Source: JACQFK01 sp964619955 | GTDB lineage: Bacteria; Planctomycetota; MHYJ01; JACPRB01 | Direction: 5' to 3' | Length of the DNA: 64,000 nt | NCBI GenBank assembly: GCA_964619955.1 | Contig: CAZUJF010000031.1 | Coordinates: 1-64,000 of the forward strand | Notes under the pieces: generated by a model | What the model saw: only the letters and a program-made list of their open reading frames with translations | What the model was told of the DNA's origin: nothing | Databases searched by the model: none | Shown: one piece after another, positions 59,731 through 64,000 of the stretch | Numbering within the stretch: position 1 is the first letter of the stretch | How the letters are laid out: each line of letters opens with the position of its first letter | Made by a program: the position numbers and the translations under genes

Positions 59731-61239
59731 ATGGGGAAAGCGTCGTTCGTCCGCTCCGCCGGACTCGTCAGCGCCTGCACGCTGCTGTCCCGCGTGCTCG
59801 GGCTCCTCCGCGACACGCTCTGCTCCCACTACTTCGGCGCCACGATGCTCTGGGACGCCTTTTCCGTGGCGTTCCGCATCCCGAACCTCTTCCGCCGCCT
59901 CTTCGGCGAGGGCGCCCTGACCGCCGCGTTCCTTCCCGCGTTCGTGGAGCGGATGGACGGCGGACGCCCCGAGGAGGCGCGCGCGCTGCTCAACCGCCTC
60001 GTGACGGCGCTCGCGCTGTTTCTCGGCGTCGCGGCGGCCGTCGTCGCCGGGGTGACCTACCTGCTGCCGGACGACCCCAAGACCGCGCTCACGATGCCGC
60101 TGCTGCGGATCATGCTGCCCTACCTGCCGCTGATCTGCGTGGCCGCCATCTTCGGGGCGGCGCTCAACGGCACGCGGCATTACTTCGCGCCGGCCTTCGC
60201 GCCCGTGGTGCTCAACGTCGTCCTCATCGCCGCCCTCTTCATTTCCAAGGGCAGCGTCACGGCCCAGGCCTGGGCGGTCGTCGTGGGCGGCGTCCTCACC
60301 GTCGCCGTCCTGATCCCGCCGCTCCTCGCCCGCAAGCTCGCGCCGGCCCCCCGGCTCGACTTCGCGGACCCCGGCTTCAAGGACGTCCTTTCTAAATTCC
60401 TGCCTGTGGTGATCGGCCTCGCCCCCGTGCAGATCAACGAGCTCGTGGGCAGCCTGATCGCGCAGTACGCCATCCCCGGCCACGGGGCGGTCTCGGCGAT
60501 CTACTACGGGAACCAGCTCGTCCAGCTTCCGCTCGCCCTCGTCGGCACGGCGATCGCCACGGTCGTGTTCCCGCTCTTCGCGTCGCCGAAGGAGGACTTC
60601 GCCGACGTCTTCCGCCGCGCGCTGCGGCTCGTGCTCTTCCTCGCACTGCCCGCCACGGTGGGCCTGCTCGTGCTCGCGGAGCCGATCGTCGACCTGCTCT
60701 TCCGGCACGGCCAGTTCAGCGCCGAGGACGCCGTGCGGACCTCCGGCGTCGTGGTCTTTTATGCGGCGGGGCTCTGGTGTTACTGCGCCAACCAGATCCA
60801 GGTGCGCGCGTTCTATGCGCGCAAGGACACGCTGACGCCCGTGCGCGTCAGCGCCGCGATGGTCGTGCTCAACTTGGGACTGACAATTTCGCTGGTGGGC
60901 ACGCTCCGGGAGCGCGGCGTCGCCCTCGCGAACTCCGTGACGGGCTTCGTCTCGTTCCTGCTCCTCAACGCCCTGCTCCGCCGCCGGCATGGCGCCCTCG
61001 ACCTCAAACCGCTGCTTGGCATGGTGCTGAAGGTCCTCGTGGCCAGCGCGCTGATGGGCGCCGCGGCCTGGGGGACCTGGCAATTGACGGCCCCCTGGGG
61101 GGGCGCTACGATCGCCGCGAAATCGGCGCGGGCGCTCGTCCCCGTCGCGGCCGGCCTCGCCGCCTACGGCCTCGCGGTGTGGCTCCTCCGGCTGGACGAG
61201 GCGCGCCTCCTCTTCCGGAGACGCCATGAAGATCGCTGA
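59731..61239 (+). CDS. murJ: Lipid II flippase MurJ
   Basis: 502 residues with about 14 membrane helices. MurJ/MviN blocks: SFVRSAGLVSACTLLSRVLGLLRDTL at the start, FSVAFRIPNLFRRLFGEGALTAAFLPAF, and GAVSAIYYGNQLVQLPLALVGTAIATVVFPLFA. It flips lipid II for peptidoglycan. It is divergent from the PKD gene (63 bases apart). The next gene starts 14 bases inside its end. Confidence 0.95.
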   Translation: MGKASFVRSAGLVSACTLLSRVLGLLRDTLCSHYFGATMLWDAFSVAFRIPNLFRRLFGEGALTAAFLPAFVERMDGGRPEEARALLNRLVTALALFLGVAAAVVAGVTYLLPDDPKTALTMPLLRIMLPYLPLICVAAIFGAALNGTRHYFAPAFAPVVLNVVLIAALFISKGSVTAQAWAVVVGGVLTVAVLIPPLLARKLAPAPRLDFADPGFKDVLSKFLPVVIGLAPVQINELVGSLIAQYAIPGHGAVSAIYYGNQLVQLPLALVGTAIATVVFPLFASPKEDFADVFRRALRLVLFLALPATVGLLVLAEPIVDLLFRHGQFSAEDAVRTSGVVVFYAAGLWCYCANQIQVRAFYARKDTLTPVRVSAAMVVLNLGLTISLVGTLRERGVALANSVTGFVSFLLLNALLRRRHGALDLKPLLGMVLKVLVASALMGAAAWGTWQLTAPWGGATIAAKSARALVPVAAGLAAYGLAVWLLRLDEARLLFRRRHEDR

Positions 61240-61510
61240 GTTCCAGGACCTCATCCGCCGCACCTACCACGCGCGCGACGCCGAGCGCGGCCTCGACAAG
61301 AACTTCCTCTGGTTCGCCGAAGAGGTCGGCGAGCTCGCGGAGGCCCTGCGCAAACGAAGCGAGAAAGAGATCCTGGAGGAGGCCGCCGACGTGCTGGCCT
61401 GGCTCGCCACGCTCTGCTCCCTCTCCGGCGTGGACCTCGAGCAGGCCGCGCTCGCGAAATACGGCAAGGGCTGTCCGCGCTGCGGGACCATTCCCTGCTC
61501 ATGCCCGTAG
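61226..61510 (+). CDS. MazG-family nucleotide pyrophosphohydrolase
   Basis: 94 residues. The single MazG domain has WFAEEVGELAEALRK and EEAADVLAWLATL with the EExxE-type and ExxD metal ligands. Single-domain members hydrolyse non-canonical NTPs. The C-terminus ends in CPRCGTIPCSCP, a short cysteine-rich tail that may bind zinc. It overlaps murJ by 14 bases and the next gene by 10. Confidence 0.85.
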   Translation: MKIAEFQDLIRRTYHARDAERGLDKNFLWFAEEVGELAEALRKRSEKEILEEAADVLAWLATLCSLSGVDLEQAALAKYGKGCPRCGTIPCSCP

Positions 61511-62583
61511 AGCTCCTCGTCCTGGGCATCGTTATCGGGCTGCCCGCGGTCCTGGCGGCGCTGATCGTGCTGCGCGTGCGCGCCAAGGAGCGCCGCGCGG
61601 CCTCCTGGCTCGAGCGCGTGAGCCAGGCGCTCACGGCGGCCGGCGCCGAACGGCTCGAGCCCGGCCTCTTCCGCTGGGAGGACCGGGTCGTGCGGGTGCA
61701 GGCCTCCACGAATCCGCTCGTCTCCGCCGCGTTCACGGTCCGGATCTCCGCGTATTCCGACACGGTCGATGAGTTCGAGATCCGCCGCGGCCGTCCGGTC
61801 CCGGAGGGCTGCGAGGCCTTCGCGGCGCTGCTGGACTGCTGGCAGACGGCGGGCAAGCAGGTCACGGAGTGTTATGCGGCGTCGGTGACGGATCGCGAGG
61901 ACCTCGTCGAGGACCTGCGGCGCGTGATCGCGCTGGCGAAGCTGCCGCGCACGCACGTCTTCAAGGGCGGCATTTTTACGTGGCGCGAGGGCTTCGAGGC
62001 CAAGTGTCCGCAGGTGCACTGGAGGCACGACCTGCGCGCGAAGCTGCCCGAAGTCGTCCATCGCACGTGCATCAGCTACTGGTCCGACGGGCCGCTGCTG
62101 AACCCGGTCCTGCTGCGCGTGCTCTGGGAGCTCGCGCCCGGGTCGAAGTACCATTTCATCAGCGACGTCGAGGATCTTTCGGTCCTCGATCACTCCTTTG
62201 ATCCTGCGTTGATCCGGCGCCACGACACGCTCCTCGAGCTGGGGCATCCCGATCTGCCCTGGGCGGCGGATCTGGCGACGGACGGACGTTTCTTCGGCGG
62301 CCTGATCGCGGCGGACGCGCTCCCGAGGGGCTTCGAAGGCCGCGTCCCGCAGTACGCGTGGCTGGAGCGGGCGGTGGCGGCGCTGCCGGAGGCGCAGTTT
62401 TACGTCCGGAGGCTGGACGACGACGAACGGGCGTGGTACAGCGGGGAGTACGAGATCCTGAGCGTGCGGCCGCTGCCGGTCCGGCAGGCGATCGAGAAGG
62501 TGGCGCTGGAGATCGGCGCGACGGCGATGGTGATCGAGCGGCGTTTTCACAAGCGGATGGTGGTGCAGCGCTCCTACGATTGA
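61501..62583 (+). CDS. Hypothetical membrane-anchored protein
   Basis: 360 residues. One N-terminal anchor (LVLGIVIGLPAVLAALIVLRV) and a large soluble part with FRWEDRVVRVQASTNPLVSAAFTVRISAY and KFHI-type strands; the middle (CPQVHWRHDLRAKLPEVVHRTCISYWSDGPLLNPVLLRVLWELAPGSKYHFI) is aromatic-rich. No family recognised. It lies between mazG and dut and may be co-transcribed with them. Confidence 0.58.
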   Translation: MPVELLVLGIVIGLPAVLAALIVLRVRAKERRAASWLERVSQALTAAGAERLEPGLFRWEDRVVRVQASTNPLVSAAFTVRISAYSDTVDEFEIRRGRPVPEGCEAFAALLDCWQTAGKQVTECYAASVTDREDLVEDLRRVIALAKLPRTHVFKGGIFTWREGFEAKCPQVHWRHDLRAKLPEVVHRTCISYWSDGPLLNPVLLRVLWELAPGSKYHFISDVEDLSVLDHSFDPALIRRHDTLLELGHPDLPWAADLATDGRFFGGLIAADALPRGFEGRVPQYAWLERAVAALPEAQFYVRRLDDDERAWYSGEYEILSVRPLPVRQAIEKVALEIGATAMVIERRFHKRMVVQRSYD

Positions 62584-62590
62584 GGGTTCC

Positions 62591-63040
62591 ATGGCGCAGC
62601 TGGAAGTGGAGATCAAGCGACTGCCGGGCTCGGACGACGTCCCGCTCCCGGCCTACCAGTCGGCGGACGCGGCGGGCATGGACCTGCATGCGGCGGTCGC
62701 CGAGCCGCTGACGCTCGCGCCGGGGCAGATCCTGGCGGTACCCTGCGGCTTCGCGCTGGCGGTGCCGCCCGGCTACGAGGCGCAGGTGCGGCCGCGGTCG
62801 GGTCTGGCGGCGAAACACGGCGTGACGGTGGCGAACGCGCCCGGGACGATCGACGCGGACTACCGCGGCGAGGTGAAGGTGCTGCTCGTGAATCTCGGGA
62901 AAGAGCCGCTCGCGATCACGCGGGGGATGCGGATCGCGCAGCTGCTGATCGCACCGGTCCCGCGGGTGGTCTGGAAGCCGGTGACGGCCTTGACGGACAC
63001 CTCCCGGGGCGCGGGGGGCTTCGGGCACACGGGGCGCTGA
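62591..63040 (+). CDS. dut: Deoxyuridine 5'-triphosphate nucleotidohydrolase
   Basis: 149 residues with all five dUTPase motifs: SADAAGMDLHAA, RPRSGLAAKHGV, NAPGTIDADYRGEV, RGMRIAQLLIAP and the C-terminal RGAGGFGHTG. It hydrolyses dUTP and keeps uracil out of DNA. Coupled to the next gene by TGATG. Confidence 0.96.
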   Translation: MAQLEVEIKRLPGSDDVPLPAYQSADAAGMDLHAAVAEPLTLAPGQILAVPCGFALAVPPGYEAQVRPRSGLAAKHGVTVANAPGTIDADYRGEVKVLLVNLGKEPLAITRGMRIAQLLIAPVPRVVWKPVTALTDTSRGAGGFGHTGR

Positions 63041-63420
63041 TGCTGCTGCCGCGGCTGATCGACACGCTGCTCGCGCTGCATCGCGCGCTGATCGACTGGA
63101 CGAAGCGCGAGTACGAGCGCGACCACGGTCCGGTGCAGAACCCCTACCAGCTCTTCGCGCTGGTCTCGCAGGACCCCGCCTTCCAGTGGCTGCAGCCGCT
63201 CACGAAGCTGCTCGTCGAGCTCGAAGAGCTGCGGGACCGCACGTCGCCGCCGCTGGCGCCCGAGGAGCTCTCGGGGGCCGCCGCGCGCATCCGGCTGCTC
63301 CTGGTCTCGACGGACGCCGGCTTCGCGGCCAAGCTCACGATCGCAGTCGATGCTCACCAGGGGGCGACCGCGTCCCACCAGGCGCTGCGGAGCCTCCTGG
63401 ATCAGACCCAAGGACCTTGA
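63040..63420 (+). CDS. Small helical hypothetical protein
   Basis: 126 residues, all-helical by appearance, starting at the ATG that overlaps the dut stop. LPRLIDTLLALHRALIDWTKREYERDHGPVQNPYQLFALVSQDPAFQWLQPLTKLLVELEELRD has the look of proteobacterial small proteins that follow lipid or nucleotide genes, but I cannot name it. Confidence 0.6.
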   Translation: MLLPRLIDTLLALHRALIDWTKREYERDHGPVQNPYQLFALVSQDPAFQWLQPLTKLLVELEELRDRTSPPLAPEELSGAAARIRLLLVSTDAGFAAKLTIAVDAHQGATASHQALRSLLDQTQGP

Positions 63421-63430
63421 CGCTCCTCCG

Positions 63431-63467
63431 CGTTACCCCGCGTAACACGGTGTTACGTGGCGTAACG
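63431..63467. repeat. 18-bp inverted repeat upstream of the IS91-type transposase
   Basis: CGTTACCCCGCGTAACAC and GTGTTACGTGGCGTAACG pair with 16 of 18 matches and a single-base spacer. The unit CGTAAC repeats within it. It lies 11 bases after the previous gene and 70 bases before the transposase ATG, and may mark the end of the element or be its operator. Confidence 0.6.
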
Positions 63468-63536
63468 TCGCAGAGCAGCCCTCCCGACACTTCCCCAGCA
63501 GAGCCCCCTGGCACGCCGCTTGCTCTGGACCGGTTC

Positions 63537-64000
63537 ATGGTCGCGGCGCGCTACGTGCGGCACGAGCCCGAGAAGACTCTGCTCTACCAGATCGTGCAGG
63601 AGAACCTCGAGACGTTCCTACAGCTGACCGGGGAGCGGGGCGGCGGGTTGCCGCGCTATGTGCGCCAGACCTTCCGACGCTTCTTGGGATGCGGGATCCT
63701 GGCGAACGGGTTCGTCCGGGTCCGCTGTCCAGACTGCGGCTACAACAACGTCGTCGCGTTCAGCTGCAAGGAGCGAAGCCTGTGCCCCTCATGTTCGGCT
63801 CGGAGGATGTCGGATATTGCCGCGCATCTGGTGGACAAGGTCTTTCCCCAAGTGCCCGTGAGGCAATGGGTCCTGTCTTTGCCGAGGAAGCTGCGCTTCC
63901 TCTTCGCCCGCGACGCGAAGCTGCTGGGCGCGGGGCTGAGGATCTTCGTCTCCGAGGTCTTCCGGCACATCCGAAAGGCGTCGGGAGTGCGCCCCCGAGG
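63537..64000 (+). CDS. IS91-family transposase, N-terminal part
   Basis: Partial; runs off the window. From the ATG at 63537 (an upstream GTG at 63450 is also in frame) the protein reads RHEPEKTLLYQIVQENLETFLQLTGERGGGLPRYVRQTFRRFLGCGILANGFVRVRCPDCGYNNVVAFSCKERSLCPSCSARRM. The cysteine pattern is the zinc-binding N-terminal domain of IS91-type rolling-circle transposases, followed by the AAHLVDKVFPQVPVRQWVLSLPRKLRF block that leads to the HUH domain. The catalytic part is beyond the window. Confidence 0.88.
   Translation, partial: MVAARYVRHEPEKTLLYQIVQENLETFLQLTGERGGGLPRYVRQTFRRFLGCGILANGFVRVRCPDCGYNNVVAFSCKERSLCPSCSARRMSDIAAHLVDKVFPQVPVRQWVLSLPRKLRFLFARDAKLLGAGLRIFVSEVFRHIRKASGVRPR

Noticed and set aside
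59668..61263. N-terminal extension of the PKD protein over the murJ region
   Set aside because: The sequence is low-complexity and antisense to murJ. The GTG at 59667 gives a proper membrane N-terminus.

Overview
The window is about 64 kb of very GC-rich bacterial chromosome with tightly packed genes, many joined by 4-base ATGA/GTGA stop-start overlaps. The gene content points to Planctomycetota or a close relative (inference): a GH172/DUF2961 lipoprotein, a PA14 plus sorbosone-dehydrogenase-like protein, a DUF1080 sugar hydrolase, a lipoprotein sulfatase, secreted right-handed beta-helix proteins and a membrane protein with three PKD domains. LptE-like, BamD-like and TonB-receptor genes indicate a diderm envelope. 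A 100-base N gap lies at 38454-38553; its flanks are identical over 55 bases, so it is probably a scaffolding artefact.

Layout. 1-2.8 kb: the 3' part of B12-dependent ribonucleotide reductase, then an 81-bp palindrome and two terminators. 2.8-11.4 kb: a GntR/FCD regulator leading a run of glycan-related and membrane genes. 11.4-14.7 kb: an omega-amidase next to an aminotransferase, and a nucleotidyltransferase-HD protein, with a decayed copy of the aminotransferase 5' end between them. 14.8-22.4 kb: secreted carbohydrate-related proteins (beta-sandwich, two beta-helix proteins, DUF1080, sulfatase). 22.5-25.7 kb: DinB-fold protein, an AAA ATPase behind unusual palindromes, a zinc-ribbon protein and a membrane metalloprotease. 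25.6-32.4 kb (minus strand): a DNA-repair block of error-prone DnaE2, DNA polymerase IV, a four-helix-bundle protein, a small DUF6504-like protein, RecO and an aspartate aminotransferase. 32.5-37.3 kb: hypothetical proteins, tRNA-Leu(GAG), an aldehyde dehydrogenase, a TetR regulator and an ECF sigma factor. 37.3-44.3 kb (minus): a cobalamin uptake and salvage operon (CobQ, TonB-dependent receptor, TonB, ATPase, binding protein, permease) under a clear cobalamin riboswitch. This fits the B12-dependent reductase at the left edge. 44.4-47.7 kb: an SPFH protein, a striking His/Cys-repeat lipoprotein, BamD-like and LptE-like proteins. 47.7-56.6 kb: ftsH-folP-cdaA-cdaR-glmM-pdxJ-lipoprotein-dapA, combining envelope, folate and c-di-AMP functions. 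56.5-63.4 kb: an NTF2-like protein, a cysteine desulfurase and the PKD protein (minus), then murJ-mazG-hypothetical-dut-hypothetical (plus). The right end enters an IS91-type transposase.

The most unusual feature is a dispersed family of heptanucleotide arrays (unit AGGCGNN, period exactly 7, usually a forward block followed by its reverse complement so that each array can fold into a long hairpin). They sit at gene junctions from 28 to 36 kb and again at 49.8 kb, often abutting or supplying the TAG stop of the upstream gene or the ATG of the downstream gene. Other noteworthy items are the four-fold 16-residue His/Cys repeat lipoprotein, the repeated elements before the repair block and before the ATPase gene, and an 18-bp palindrome in front of the IS91 transposase.
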